A stretch of 64,000 nt of DNA from Sphingomonas sp. PAMC 26605 (GTDB lineage Bacteria > Pseudomonadota > Alphaproteobacteria > Sphingomonadales > Sphingomonadaceae). Under the pieces are notes generated by a model. That model was not told the DNA's origin and searched no databases. It saw only the letters and a program-made list of their open reading frames with translations. Below, piece after piece: positions 47,311 through 55,622 of the stretch. The position numbers and the translations under genes are program-made. Position 1 is the first letter of the stretch. Each line of letters begins with the position of its first letter. Location: positions 3,278,210 to 3,342,209 of the forward strand of contig NZ_JH584241.1 in the NCBI RefSeq assembly GCF_000241485.1, given 5' to 3'.

Positions 47311-47339
47311 CCCTAGCGGGGTCGAGGGGCCAGCGTCAA
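47311..47339 (-). promoter_or_regulatory. Probable promoter of tRNA-His
   Basis: On the minus strand TTGACG (47339-47334) and CTAGGG (47316-47311) are 17 bases apart, and the tRNA begins 13 bases after the -10. It sits in the 53 bases between the gspN stop and the tRNA, so the tRNA and the leucine dehydrogenase gene behind it need not depend on the secretion operon. Confidence 0.5.
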
Positions 47340-47350
47340 GAATGGATCGA

Positions 47351-48082
47351 TCAGAATTTACCGTCGATCGTCAGGCGATGCCCCGACGGGCTTGGCTGGA
47401 AGCCGCTTTGCTCGAGCTTTTGCGCGGCGGCCGCATCGACCGGCTTGACCGTCAGATCGGCGCGGAAGCGGCCCGGCAGCCACAGCCGCAGCGCGATCTG
47501 CTCGGTCCCCGCCTGGCTCGCGAGCGGCAGCAGCAAGGCGCCTGCGTCGCACCGTGCACTTCCGGCGAGCCCCTGCCCCAGGCTGATGCCCGCGATATCG
47601 GCGCCAAGCGTCGCCCTGACGCGACCTTCGGCGGTCTCGCACTTTCCGTCGACGAAATGAACGGTGACGGCGTCGAGATCGACCCCGCTGATCGGCAACG
47701 GGGCGAACACCGCGCCCGCGGGAACGCTCGCGGTCATGGCGTCGAGCCCGACACCGTGCCGCGACACGCTGACCGCGCCATGCACCGCGCGGCTCGCGTC
47801 GGCGGCCGTCGCGGGGCTCGCCAGATCGACGCGTGCGCGCCCGGCGAGCAACGCCCACGGCGAAAGCGATGCGCCAAGATCGCCGAGCGCGATGCTGCCC
47901 ACCTGCGCCTCGCGCAACTGGCCGAACCATACGCTGCCGTTCGCCTCGCGCGCTGCGACACCTGCGGTGTCGAGCTCGAACCAGCCGAGCACGAAGCGCA
48001 GCGGGAGCAGGATCAGCAACGCCGCGAAGAACACCGCACCGAACAGCGCGACCGGGCCGGTCTTCAACCGAAAGCGCGTCAT
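47351..48082 (-). CDS. gspN: Type II secretion system protein N
   Basis: This 243-residue bitopic protein has one N-terminal membrane helix (about 11-33) and a periplasmic beta-rich domain typical of GspN, with VLGWFELDTAGVAAREANGS and a C-terminal SPSGHRLTIDGKF. GspN is present in only some type II systems and its role is not firmly known. Its start overlaps the gspM stop by four bases. It is the last gene of the operon; tRNA-His follows 53 bases later with its own promoter. Confidence 0.85.
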   Translation of the reverse strand: MTRFRLKTGPVALFGAVFFAALLILLPLRFVLGWFELDTAGVAAREANGSVWFGQLREAQVGSIALGDLGASLSPWALLAGRARVDLASPATAADASRAVHGAVSVSRHGVGLDAMTASVPAGAVFAPLPISGVDLDAVTVHFVDGKCETAEGRVRATLGADIAGISLGQGLAGSARCDAGALLLPLASQAGTEQIALRLWLPGRFRADLTVKPVDAAAAQKLEQSGFQPSPSGHRLTIDGKF

Positions 48083-48555
48083 TGGCCCCTCGCCTTCAAC
48101 GTCATCTGCACCGCGACGCCATGATCGCCGGTAGCGGTGGTGGCGAGCCGGTCGACCAGGATGCCCGCCGCCTCGAGCTCGGCGATCCAGCCGACCAGCG
48201 CCCCCGGCCGCGCCGAGGCGATCGCGATCTGCACACGATCGCCGCCCTGCGGGGTGACCGAGGCGAGCGCGAAGCCGGCGTCGTTGGCGCGCGCGCGAAT
48301 CACCGCTTCGAGCGGGGCGTCGAGCGGCGCCACGCGCTGCGTCTGCGCCGCCTTGACGGCATCGACGCGCACCTGCGTCTCGCCGAGCGCGATCACCGCG
48401 TCGGCATGCCGCGCCTTCGCCGAATCGAGCGCATCGCCGAGCGGCACGACGAGGAAATAGCACAGCACCAGCACCGCGATCACGCCGGCCGCGAGCACCA
48501 GATACTGTTCGCGCTGCGTCCGCGCGCGATACCACAGGAGCAGCCGCTCGGTCAT
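48079..48555 (-). CDS. gspM: Type II secretion system protein M
   Basis: The 158-residue inner-membrane protein has a short cytoplasmic N-terminus, one helix (about 19-40) and a ferredoxin-like periplasmic domain (about 70-158). GspM joins GspL to form the inner-membrane platform that anchors the ATPase. It overlaps gspL and gspN by four bases on each side. Length matches the family. Confidence 0.88.
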   Translation of the reverse strand: MTERLLLWYRARTQREQYLVLAAGVIAVLVLCYFLVVPLGDALDSAKARHADAVIALGETQVRVDAVKAAQTQRVAPLDAPLEAVIRARANDAGFALASVTPQGGDRVQIAIASARPGALVGWIAELEAAGILVDRLATTATGDHGVAVQMTLKARGQ

Positions 48556-49649
48556 TGCGGTTTCACCATCAGATCCCCCGAGAGCCGGCCGTTGATCGTC
48601 TGGAACTGGCCCTGCGGCGTAGCGGCGAAGCCGCTCGCCGCGAGCCGGCGTTGCAGGTCGAGGATCTGCCCCTCATTCTGCACCCCGATCCCGACGCGGA
48701 GCGACCCGTCGGGCTCGAAGCCGAGCGTGCGCGCTTCGCTTCCCGGTGTCGCACGGATCGCGGCGAACACCGCCGCCGCCGTGCGGCTGAAGCCCAAGCC
48801 GCCGCCGCGGAGCCGATCGAGCCGCGCGGTCAGCTGCCGGTCGGCATCGCTCACCGCCTCGCCGCGCGCGAGCCCGCTGCGCGCGAGCAGATCGGCGCGG
48901 CGTTCGAGATCGTCGGCGGCGGTCGCATATTTGATCAGCTGGACGACGGTGATCAGCAAGGTCACCGCGACGATCGCCGCGCTCAGCCAGCCGAGCCGGC
49001 GCACCAGCGCCCAATCGACTCCGCGCCGGCGCTTTCGCGCGAACATCCCTTGCCGCAGATCGAGCGCCGGCGCCGCAACCGCCGCGACGATCGCAGTCTC
49101 GAACGCGTCGCGCGGCAGCACCACGGGCGCGACCCCGCCGGTGACGAGCTTGGTCAGCCGCGCTTCGTCGGCGAACCCGCTGGTGACGCCGCGCACGACC
49201 CCCTCGCCGCCGAGATCGGCGCGCAGATACCCCGATTCGGGCCGCGGCAGCAGCAGCGGCGCGGGAAGCAGCGCATCGGGGTCGACGCCGTTCTCGGCGA
49301 GCAGATCGAGCCACGCGCGCATCTGCAGCGCCGCGACGACGCCGATCGGGCGCTCGACCAGCGTGCCCTCGCGTCCGACCGCGACGTGGAGCTCGCCGAT
49401 CGGGCTGGCGCTCGCATCGGCGGCGAGCAGACGTGCGGCGGTGACCGATTGCGCGAACGAGCGGTCGGGCAGCTCGGCCCAATGCAGCGTCACGGCGTCA
49501 GCCGGCGCGACCGCGACGTGCGGCACGGGCGAATCGGCCGCGAGCCGCGGGAAGCCTTCGCCGCGCGCGGTCACCGCGTCGCCGGCGATGCGCAGCCAGC
49601 GCCACGGCAGATCGTGCGCGGGAAGGAAGAGGACGAGGGTTTCGGTCAT
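48552..49649 (-). CDS. gspL: Type II secretion system protein L
   Basis: The 365-residue protein has a large actin-like cytoplasmic domain (1-210) that binds GspE, a single membrane helix (about 222-242), and a periplasmic ferredoxin-like domain ending SGFAATPQGQFQTINGRLSG. GspL passes force from the ATPase to the pseudopilus together with GspM. The ATG at 49649 overlaps the gspK stop (ATGA). An N-terminal LVLFLPAHDLPWRWLRI strand is typical for this family. Confidence 0.9.
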   Translation of the reverse strand: MTETLVLFLPAHDLPWRWLRIAGDAVTARGEGFPRLAADSPVPHVAVAPADAVTLHWAELPDRSFAQSVTAARLLAADASASPIGELHVAVGREGTLVERPIGVVAALQMRAWLDLLAENGVDPDALLPAPLLLPRPESGYLRADLGGEGVVRGVTSGFADEARLTKLVTGGVAPVVLPRDAFETAIVAAVAAPALDLRQGMFARKRRRGVDWALVRRLGWLSAAIVAVTLLITVVQLIKYATAADDLERRADLLARSGLARGEAVSDADRQLTARLDRLRGGGLGFSRTAAAVFAAIRATPGSEARTLGFEPDGSLRVGIGVQNEGQILDLQRRLAASGFAATPQGQFQTINGRLSGDLMVKPQ

Positions 49650-50641
49650 GATGGCTCGCCCCATTGCCGCGATACGAGCCGCGCGGGAAGCACCGTCGCG
49701 TCGATCAGTCCGGTTTGTTCCAGCGTGGTCCCGCCCAGCACGACGCGCACGCTGAGCGAGAACCACGTCGTCTTGACGTCGGTGAGCCCCGGCGCGTCGT
49801 CGCCCGTGCTGCTCCGTACCGCGCTTTGCGCCCAGAACGCCGTGCTGTTCGCGAAGCCCGCGGCCGGGCGTTGCAGCAGCACTTGCCGCACTGCCTCGGG
49901 CGATAGGCCGATCCGGAGCATCGCGATCAGCGGCGCCTGTTCGGGCAGCAGCGTGTTGACGTTGAGCTTCGACGGCGCGGCGACGGGCAAGGTGCACAGC
50001 CACGGGCGCAGCTTCTCGTAATCGCTGCGCGTCACGCCGCGCACCGCGCGGAGCTCGCTCGGGTCGGCCATCAGCGTGTTGGCGGTGCGATAGGGCTGCG
50101 CCCCGCCGCGATAGTCGCGGTCCTCGGCGCCGCCGGTGAGCGGCGCGTCGTCGCTGTCGATCCAGTCGGCTGCGGCGGCGGCGATCGCATCGGGCGACCC
50201 GGCCGCGGGATCGACCAGCCGGATCAGCCGCGCGAACTGCAGTTGCGAAGGGGTATAGGCGAAATAGTGCCCGCTTCTCGCGGGCGTCTCGGTGACGAGA
50301 CTGTTGAGGTTGAAACAATTGCCGCCATCGACAACGGTCGCGGTCGCGGTGCCGTTCGCGATCGGCAGCGGGTATGGCGTGCCGCTCCAGCCGCCCTGCA
50401 GCGTGACCTTGTCGGGGCTTTGCCGCAGCAGGTCGCTGACGCGAACCACCGCGAGCGTCTCGGCCGCGAACGAGTAAGCGCGCGCCTGATCGAGCGCGAC
50501 GGCGTTGCCGCCGAGCCGCGTCGCGAGCCGCAGCCGCTCGAGCGCGGTACCAGCGAGCACCGCGATCACCGCGACGAGCAGCAACACCGTGAGCAACGCC
50601 GCGCCGCGCTCGGAGGGTTTGCGATCACCCGACGCGGTCAT
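49646..50641 (-). CDS. gspK: Type II secretion minor pseudopilin GspK
   Basis: GspK caps the pseudopilus tip with GspI and GspJ. The 331-residue prepilin has a short leader ending at Gly13 and a hydrophobic helix (ALLTVLLLVAVIAVLAG), with the leader cleaved by GspO. As usual for GspK it lacks the Glu at +5 that other pseudopilins carry. A large alpha-domain insert follows with IDSDDAPLTGGAEDRDY, near the family calcium-binding region. It overlaps gspJ by 17 bases and gspL by four. Confidence 0.9.
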   Translation of the reverse strand: MTASGDRKPSERGAALLTVLLLVAVIAVLAGTALERLRLATRLGGNAVALDQARAYSFAAETLAVVRVSDLLRQSPDKVTLQGGWSGTPYPLPIANGTATATVVDGGNCFNLNSLVTETPARSGHYFAYTPSQLQFARLIRLVDPAAGSPDAIAAAAADWIDSDDAPLTGGAEDRDYRGGAQPYRTANTLMADPSELRAVRGVTRSDYEKLRPWLCTLPVAAPSKLNVNTLLPEQAPLIAMLRIGLSPEAVRQVLLQRPAAGFANSTAFWAQSAVRSSTGDDAPGLTDVKTTWFSLSVRVVLGGTTLEQTGLIDATVLPARLVSRQWGEPS

Positions 50642-51251
50642 CGATGCGCCTCCCATAGCCGGTGCCGACGAGGAAGAGCTGACGCGTCGCCACGCCATTG
50701 TCGCGCAGTACGCGCAGCTCGAGCGCATCGGGCAGCGGCGTCTGTGGCGTGCCGGTCCAGCGGTCGCTCCACGCACCCTTGATGCGGTAGCGCATTGCGA
50801 CCCGGCGGACGTGAGTCAGCAGCGGGGTCGGCGGCAGCGGCGCGGCGCCGTCGAGCATCGGATAGGCGGTGCGGGCGAGTGCGCCGTTGACGACCCCATA
50901 TTCGACCTTCTGCACGCTCGCGCGTGGCGTGCCGTCGAGGTTGCTCCAGCCGCTGCGGACGAGGCGGAGCAGCGGGGCCGCGGCGGCGCCAGCCTCGCCG
51001 GTGAAGGGCGGCAGCACGCCGCCGGTGTCGTCGCGCGTCGCGCGGGTCGTCGCCTCGGCGAGATCGGCGGTGAGGATCGCGCCCAGCCGGTTGAACGCCG
51101 ATACGTCGTCGAGCTTGCTGCCGGTCGCGGTCTGCGCGCGGACCGAGAAGGACAGCAACGCTACGCCCGCCGCGGCGAGCAGGCCGAAGATCAGCAGCGA
51201 GATCATCACCTCGACCAGCGTGAAGCCGTGCTCGGCAGGGCGCCGCGTCAC
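50625..51251 (-). CDS. gspJ: Type II secretion minor pseudopilin GspJ
   Basis: The 208-residue prepilin begins with leader MTRRPAEHG, cleaved before Phe10, with Glu14 at +5 (FTLVEVMISLL), and has one long hydrophobic helix. The C-terminal domain is beta-rich with WTGTPQTPLPDALELRV. It forms the tip complex with GspI and GspK. The GTG start overlaps the gspI stop by four bases. Confidence 0.9.
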   Translation of the reverse strand: MTRRPAEHGFTLVEVMISLLIFGLLAAAGVALLSFSVRAQTATGSKLDDVSAFNRLGAILTADLAEATTRATRDDTGGVLPPFTGEAGAAAAPLLRLVRSGWSNLDGTPRASVQKVEYGVVNGALARTAYPMLDGAAPLPPTPLLTHVRRVAMRYRIKGAWSDRWTGTPQTPLPDALELRVLRDNGVATRQLFLVGTGYGRRIDDRVG

Positions 51252-51616
51252 GAGGCGCGCGTCCCGTCGCGCACGACGGTGAGATGCCCGGCGTTGCGAC
51301 CCGCGGGATCGCGCACCATGACGTCGATCCGCACCACGCGGACGTTTCCAGTCGGCTGCACTGTCCGCGTCCAGCTCCAGGCACGGCCGCCATTCTGCTC
51401 GACGCCGGAGGCGGTGCCGAGCGTGGGGGGACGCGCATCGGTCATCGCCTCGATCGCGACGTTGCGCGCGACGGTCTGCGCAAGGAGCGTGGTGTCGAGC
51501 GTCGCAGCACCGCGGATCGTCGCCCCCTCGAGCCGGATCAGCGCGAGCGCGGCGAGGCTGAAGACCGCGAGCGCGACCATCATCTCGATCAGCGTGAAGC
51601 CGCGCGCATTAGCCAC
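51248..51616 (-). CDS. gspI: Type II secretion minor pseudopilin GspI
   Basis: The 122-residue prepilin has a very short leader (MANARG), then FTLIEMMVALAVFSLAALAL with Glu11 at +5. GspI starts assembly of the pseudopilus tip. It begins with a GTG that overlaps the gspH stop by eight bases; no ATG lies close by. Its small globular domain with RAWSWTRTVQPTG is typical. Confidence 0.88.
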   Translation of the reverse strand: MANARGFTLIEMMVALAVFSLAALALIRLEGATIRGAATLDTTLLAQTVARNVAIEAMTDARPPTLGTASGVEQNGGRAWSWTRTVQPTGNVRVVRIDVMVRDPAGRNAGHLTVVRDGTRAS

Positions 51617-52109
51617 CGACCCGCACCTTGCCGTCGTTGCCGATCTGGACGGTGAGCCGTTCGGCATCGCGTTCGAGCGTGACGTCGAGCGGGCGGTCGG
51701 TGCTGCCGACCGAATCGAACACCACGCGGTCGCGCGATCCGCCCACCGGGACCGCATGCGTCCCCTTGCCCCATTGCGTCACGCGCAACGGCTTTTCGGC
51801 CATCGCGACCCAATCGCCATCGACGCGTTCGTCGAAGCCGTACCCGCCCTCGGAGATCCACACGCTGATCGGCTTGGCGCCGACGACGGCGAGATCGCGC
51901 GCAGCGCTGGCGCGCGCGGCGAAACGCGCCGCTTCGTCGGCAAGGCGGCCGCGCGGATCTGGCAAGGCAAGCACCACCGCCGCGCTGGCGAGGCCGATGA
52001 TCGTGACGACGACCATCAGCTCGATCAGCGTGAAGCCGCGCTCGCCTGTGCGCCGGTCAAAGCCGCGCTTGCGCGCGGGGGGCTTATTGCCAGCTACCGA
52101 TATCGGCAT
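51609..52109 (-). CDS. gspH: Type II secretion minor pseudopilin GspH
   Basis: The 166-residue prepilin has a basic 25-residue leader (MPISVAGNKPPARKRG...) cleaved before Phe26 of FTLIELMVVVTIIGLASA, with Glu30 at +5. The globular part contains VGAKPISVWISEGGYGF and a C-terminal beta strand. The ATG at 52109 overlaps the gspG stop by 26 bases, longer than other junctions here. GspH connects tip and shaft. Confidence 0.87.
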   Translation of the reverse strand: MPISVAGNKPPARKRGFDRRTGERGFTLIELMVVVTIIGLASAAVVLALPDPRGRLADEAARFAARASAARDLAVVGAKPISVWISEGGYGFDERVDGDWVAMAEKPLRVTQWGKGTHAVPVGGSRDRVVFDSVGSTDRPLDVTLERDAERLTVQIGNDGKVRVGG

Positions 52110-52599
52110 TGACGCCCTCGCCGCCTTCCTTCTTGTCCGCGCCGAGCGTCCAGACATCGGCTTCGCCATGCGCGCCGGGCGCCGCATAGAGATACGGCTT
52201 GCCCCACGGATCGAGCGGGAGCTTCTTGATATAGCCGCCGCGCTGATATTTCGACGCGTCGGCATCGGCGGGGGCCGAAACCAATGCCTGCAGCCCGTCG
52301 GTGGTCGAGGGGTAGGAATCGTTCTGCAGCTTGTAGAGATCGAGCGCGCCTTCGATCGTCGAGATGTCGGCCTTCGCCTTCACGATCTTGCCCCTGTCGC
52401 CGAGCGGCAGGACGTTATAGGTCACGATCGCGGCGAGCAGCCCGATGATGACGATCACCACCATCAGCTCGATCAGCGTGAAGCCCGACTCACCGTCATT
52501 CCCGCGAAAGCGGGAATCCCGCTTCTGCTGGCGGGAGGAAGCAGCGGGATTCCCACTTGCGCAGGAACGACGGATGGGGGGCATTGCGAACCTCGTCAT
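52084..52599 (-). CDS. gspG: Type II secretion major pseudopilin GspG, with a repeat-derived leader
   Basis: GspG builds the shaft of the pseudopilus that pushes substrates out. The 171-residue prepilin has the cleavage site ESG/FTLIEL (Gly39/Phe40, Glu44 at +5), a helix, and the family C-terminus with DPWGKPYLYAAPG and DVWTLGADKKEGG. The leader is 39 residues, about four times the usual length, because a palindromic repeat at 52493-52573 is translated within it (NPAASSRQQKRDSRFRGNDG). The first ATG after gspF is at 52599, right after its stop; no in-frame start exists behind the repeat, so it must be translated. Whether the leader works well in GspO processing is not known. Confidence 0.93.
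   Translation of the reverse strand: MTRFAMPPIRRSCASGNPAASSRQQKRDSRFRGNDGESGFTLIELMVVIVIIGLLAAIVTYNVLPLGDRGKIVKAKADISTIEGALDLYKLQNDSYPSTTDGLQALVSAPADADASKYQRGGYIKKLPLDPWGKPYLYAAPGAHGEADVWTLGADKKEGGEGVNADIGSWQ
52493..52573 (-). repeat. Palindromic repeat inside the gspG leader
   Basis: The 81-base element has ends CCGTCATTCCCGCGAAAGCG and GCAGGAACGACGG, with inner arms ATTCCCGC/GCGGGAAT and GCGGGA/CCCGC. It is a copy of the widespread CGTCATTCCCGCGAAAGCGG repeat. Its 27 codons keep the gspG frame open. Confidence 0.85.
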
Positions 52600-52600
52600 G

Positions 52601-53827
52601 TTATTGGCCTGCCAGGGTGTTGAGCTGCAGGATCGGCAGCAGGATCGATAGCACGATCGTCGCGACGACACCCCCCATCACGACGATGATGATCGGCTCG
52701 AGCAGCGACAGCGCGGTCGTGGTGAAACGGTCGAACTCGCGCTCGAGATACTCCGCCGCGCGTTCGAGCATGTCGTCGAGCTGTCCCGCGGTCTCGCCCG
52801 ATGCAGCGAGATACGTCAACAGCGGCGGAAAGACGCCCGCGCGGCGCATCGCCGCCGAGAGGCTGCCGCCGCCGCGGATCGATTCGATGATCTCGTCCGA
52901 TGCCTGTTTGAGGCGGAGATTGTGGATCGTGCTGCCGGTCAGCGTCAGGCCTTCGAGCAGCGGCAGACGGCTCGCCACCATCGTCGCGAGCGTCCGCGCC
53001 ATGCGGGCGGCGTGGAGATCGCGGAACAGGCGGCCGAGTAGCGGCAGTCTCAGGAGCCAGGTGTCGAAGCCGAGCTTGATCCGCGGGTTCTTGAGCGCGC
53101 GCCACGATCCGAAGCCGGTGAGCAGGATGACGAGCAGGATCGCCCACCAATAGCCGACCATGAAATTCGACAGCCCCATCACGACGCGCGTCAGGAACGG
53201 CAGCTGCTGCCCGACGGTGTCGAACTGCTCGACCACCTGTGGAACGACGAACACCATCAGCGCGGTGACCACCGCCATCGCCACCACCGCGAGCACCGCG
53301 GGATAGGCGAGCGTGGTGATGATCTTGCCGTTGATCTCGGCCTGGCGCTCGAGCAACACAGACAGGCGTTCGAGGATGACGGGCAGCGAGCCCGAGCTCT
53401 CGCCCGCCGACACCATCGCGCGGTAGAGCGAGGGGAAGCTCTTGCCCTCGCGCGCCATCGCCTCGTGCAGGCGGCGGCCTTCGACGACGCCGGCATGGAC
53501 CGACTCGACGATCGCGCGGACATGCGGCTGCTCGGTCTGGCGCGAGATCGTGCGCAGCGATTCCTCGAGCGGCGAGACGCGATTGAGCGTGGCGAGCTGG
53601 CGGGTGAAGAGCGTGAGCTGCTTGGTGCTCATTTTCTTCGAGCCCAGCCGCAGGTCGGAAAGGAGCGGCTTGCCCTTGGGCTGGCGGCCGGAACCGGGTT
53701 CGACCTTGACGACATAGAGCCGGCGCCGGTCGAGCAGCACGCGCGCGGCGTCGATCGAGGACGCGGCGATTGCCCCGCGGGTTTCGCGTCCCTTGGTGTC
53801 GATCGCGAGATAGTCGAAGTCAGGCAT
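52601..53827 (-). CDS. gspF: Type II secretion inner-membrane platform protein GspF
   Basis: The 408-residue polytopic protein has two homologous GspF/PilC domains of about 120 residues (71-195 and about 272-395), each followed by membrane helices (three in total). It shows the hallmarks TRQLATLNRVSPLEESL and SAGESSGSLPVILERL, mirrored by LAASGETAGQLDDMLERA in the second half. It links GspE to the pseudopilus base. Its stop is followed immediately by the gspG start. A repeat element divides it from gspE. Confidence 0.94.
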   Translation of the reverse strand: MPDFDYLAIDTKGRETRGAIAASSIDAARVLLDRRRLYVVKVEPGSGRQPKGKPLLSDLRLGSKKMSTKQLTLFTRQLATLNRVSPLEESLRTISRQTEQPHVRAIVESVHAGVVEGRRLHEAMAREGKSFPSLYRAMVSAGESSGSLPVILERLSVLLERQAEINGKIITTLAYPAVLAVVAMAVVTALMVFVVPQVVEQFDTVGQQLPFLTRVVMGLSNFMVGYWWAILLVILLTGFGSWRALKNPRIKLGFDTWLLRLPLLGRLFRDLHAARMARTLATMVASRLPLLEGLTLTGSTIHNLRLKQASDEIIESIRGGGSLSAAMRRAGVFPPLLTYLAASGETAGQLDDMLERAAEYLEREFDRFTTTALSLLEPIIIVVMGGVVATIVLSILLPILQLNTLAGQ

Positions 53828-53832
53828 CTTCT

Positions 53833-53965
53833 ACCCCTCTCCCATCGGGAGAGGGTGGCCGAGCAAAGCGAGGTCGGGTGAGGGCAGCGCGGCCAACCGG
53901 CGTGGGCTGCCCTCACCCTTCCGCCGCCTGACGGCGGCTCCCTCCCTCTCCCACAGGGAGAGGGA
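53833..53965. repeat. Long inverted repeat between gspE and gspF
   Basis: ACCCCTCTCCCATCGGGAGAGGGT on the left is answered by CCCTCTCCCACAGGGAGAGGG on the right, with an inner pair GGTGAGGGCAGC and GCTGCCCTCACC. It fills the 139-base gap between gspE and gspF, the only wide gap of the operon. As RNA it would form a strong hairpin that could slow or end transcription. Confidence 0.85.
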
Positions 53966-53966
53966 C

Positions 53967-55622
53967 TTATTCACCCGCCACCTCCGGCACCACCATCGGC
54001 GCCTCGGCATCGGCCATGTCGCGCCTGGAAACGCGCACCGCTTCCTCCGCCGTCGTCACCCCGTCGCGCACCAATTGCCGCGCCGCCGACCCCAGCGTCG
54101 GCGCGTGCGCGAAGGCATGCCGCGCGATCAGCGCCTCGTCGCCGCCATCGTTAATCAACCGCCGCACCGTTTCGTCGATCCGGATCGCCTCGTACACGCC
54201 GACGCGGCCCTTGAACCCCGTTCCCTGGCACTGCTCGCACCCGACCGCCTGATACACCACCGCGTCCGGCTCGAACCCGAGCAACGCCGCTACCGAGCCC
54301 TCGGCCGCCACCGGCCGACGGCAATGCTCACACAAGCGCCGCACCAGCCGCTGCGCGATCACCGCGCGCAGCGTGGACGCCAGCAGGAACGGCTCGACTT
54401 TCATGTCGCGCATCCGCGTGATCGCGCCGACCGCATCGTTGGTGTGGACCGTCGACAACACGAGGTGCCCGGTCAGCGACGCCTGCACCGCGATCTCGGC
54501 GGTCTCGCGGTCGCGGATTTCGCCGACCATCACGACATCGGGATCCTGCCGCAGGATCGCGCGCAGCCCCGCGGCGAAGGTCAGCCCGACCTTGGCGTTG
54601 ACCTGTGTCTGTCCGACCCCCTCCATCGCATATTCGACCGGATCCTCGACCGTCAGGATGTTGCGGCTGCCATCGTTGAGCAGCCGCATCGAGGCGTAGA
54701 GCGTCGTCGTCTTGCCCGAGCCGGTCGGCCCGGTGACGAGGATGATCCCGTTGGGCTCGGTGATCGCGTCCTTAAGCAACTGGTTGATCGCCGCGGTCAT
54801 GCCGAGCACGTCGAGCGTGATCCCGGCATTCTCCTTGTCGAGGATACGCAGCACGACGCGCTCGCCGGCGCGACTGGGAAGCGTCGAGACGCGCACGTCG
54901 AGCAACTTGCCGCCGAGCGTCAGCCCGATGCGCCCGTCCTGCGGTACGCGCCGCTCGGCGATGTCGAGGCGTGCCATCACCTTGATGCGGCTGACTACGA
55001 CGGGGGCGACGTGCGGCGGCATGCGGAGCGTCTCGCGCAGCACGCCGTCGATCCGCATGCGGACGACGAGGCCGGTCTCGTACGGCTCGACATGAATGTC
55101 CGACACGCCGTTGCGCGCGGCGTCGGCGATGATGCCGTTGATCAGCCGGATCGCGGGGGCGTCGTCGGCGGTGTCCAGCAAATCGTCGGCGGTGGGGAGA
55201 TGATCGGCGAGTAGGTCGAGTTCGTCGCCGAGGCCGAGCGTGCCGGCCGCCATCGCGGCGGCCTGACCGTCCATGGCATAGGCTTCGGAGAGCAGGCGGT
55301 CGAATTCGGTCGCGGCGACGAAGGTTACGTCGAACGGGCGCGCGAGGTGGCGGCGGAGTTCGAGCAGAACTTTGGGGTCGGAACCCTCGCGCATTGCGAC
55401 GGTGAGCTGGTCGTGACTGGGGTCGAGCACCACGCCGAAGCGGCGGGCGAATGCGTAGGGGATGGTGGCCGAACCAAGGAAACGCCCCTCCCCTTCAGGG
55501 GAGGGGTTGGGGGTGGGGCGGGTCTCACCGAGACCGGCGCCAGCAATTGCGGCACGGCCCCACCCCGCCCCCTCCCCTGAAGGGGAGGGGCTAGAAACAG
55601 AAGCAGCGCCCTCCCCCGCCAT
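53967..55622 (-). CDS. gspE: Type II secretion ATPase GspE, with a repeat-derived insert
   Basis: GspE is the cytoplasmic hexameric ATPase that drives secretion. The 551-residue protein has the N1E region, Walker A GPTGSGKTTTLYAS, an Asp box, Walker B GEIRDRETAEIA, a His box, and the tetracysteine zinc motif (LCEHCRRPV and GCEQCQGTGFKG). Residues about 10-47 (PSPSGEGAGWG and PTPNPSPEGEG) are coded by a palindromic repeat at 55484-55592 before the family-typical IPYAFARRFGVVLD. There is no in-frame start after the repeat, so it must be translated. The ATG at 55622 touches the gspD stop (TGATGG). Confidence 0.93.
   Translation of the reverse strand: MAGEGAASVSSPSPSGEGAGWGRAAIAGAGLGETRPTPNPSPEGEGRFLGSATIPYAFARRFGVVLDPSHDQLTVAMREGSDPKVLLELRRHLARPFDVTFVAATEFDRLLSEAYAMDGQAAAMAAGTLGLGDELDLLADHLPTADDLLDTADDAPAIRLINGIIADAARNGVSDIHVEPYETGLVVRMRIDGVLRETLRMPPHVAPVVVSRIKVMARLDIAERRVPQDGRIGLTLGGKLLDVRVSTLPSRAGERVVLRILDKENAGITLDVLGMTAAINQLLKDAITEPNGIILVTGPTGSGKTTTLYASMRLLNDGSRNILTVEDPVEYAMEGVGQTQVNAKVGLTFAAGLRAILRQDPDVVMVGEIRDRETAEIAVQASLTGHLVLSTVHTNDAVGAITRMRDMKVEPFLLASTLRAVIAQRLVRRLCEHCRRPVAAEGSVAALLGFEPDAVVYQAVGCEQCQGTGFKGRVGVYEAIRIDETVRRLINDGGDEALIARHAFAHAPTLGSAARQLVRDGVTTAEEAVRVSRRDMADAEAPMVVPEVAGE
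55484..55592 (-). repeat. Palindromic repeat inside gspE
   Basis: GCCCCTCCCCTTCAGGGGAG on the left and CTCCCCTGAAGGGGAGGGG on the right are near-perfect inverted arms, with an inner GGGGTGGGGC/GCCCCACCCC pair. It is the same family as 36073-36180. It adds about 36 codons near the start of gspE without breaking the frame. Confidence 0.88.
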
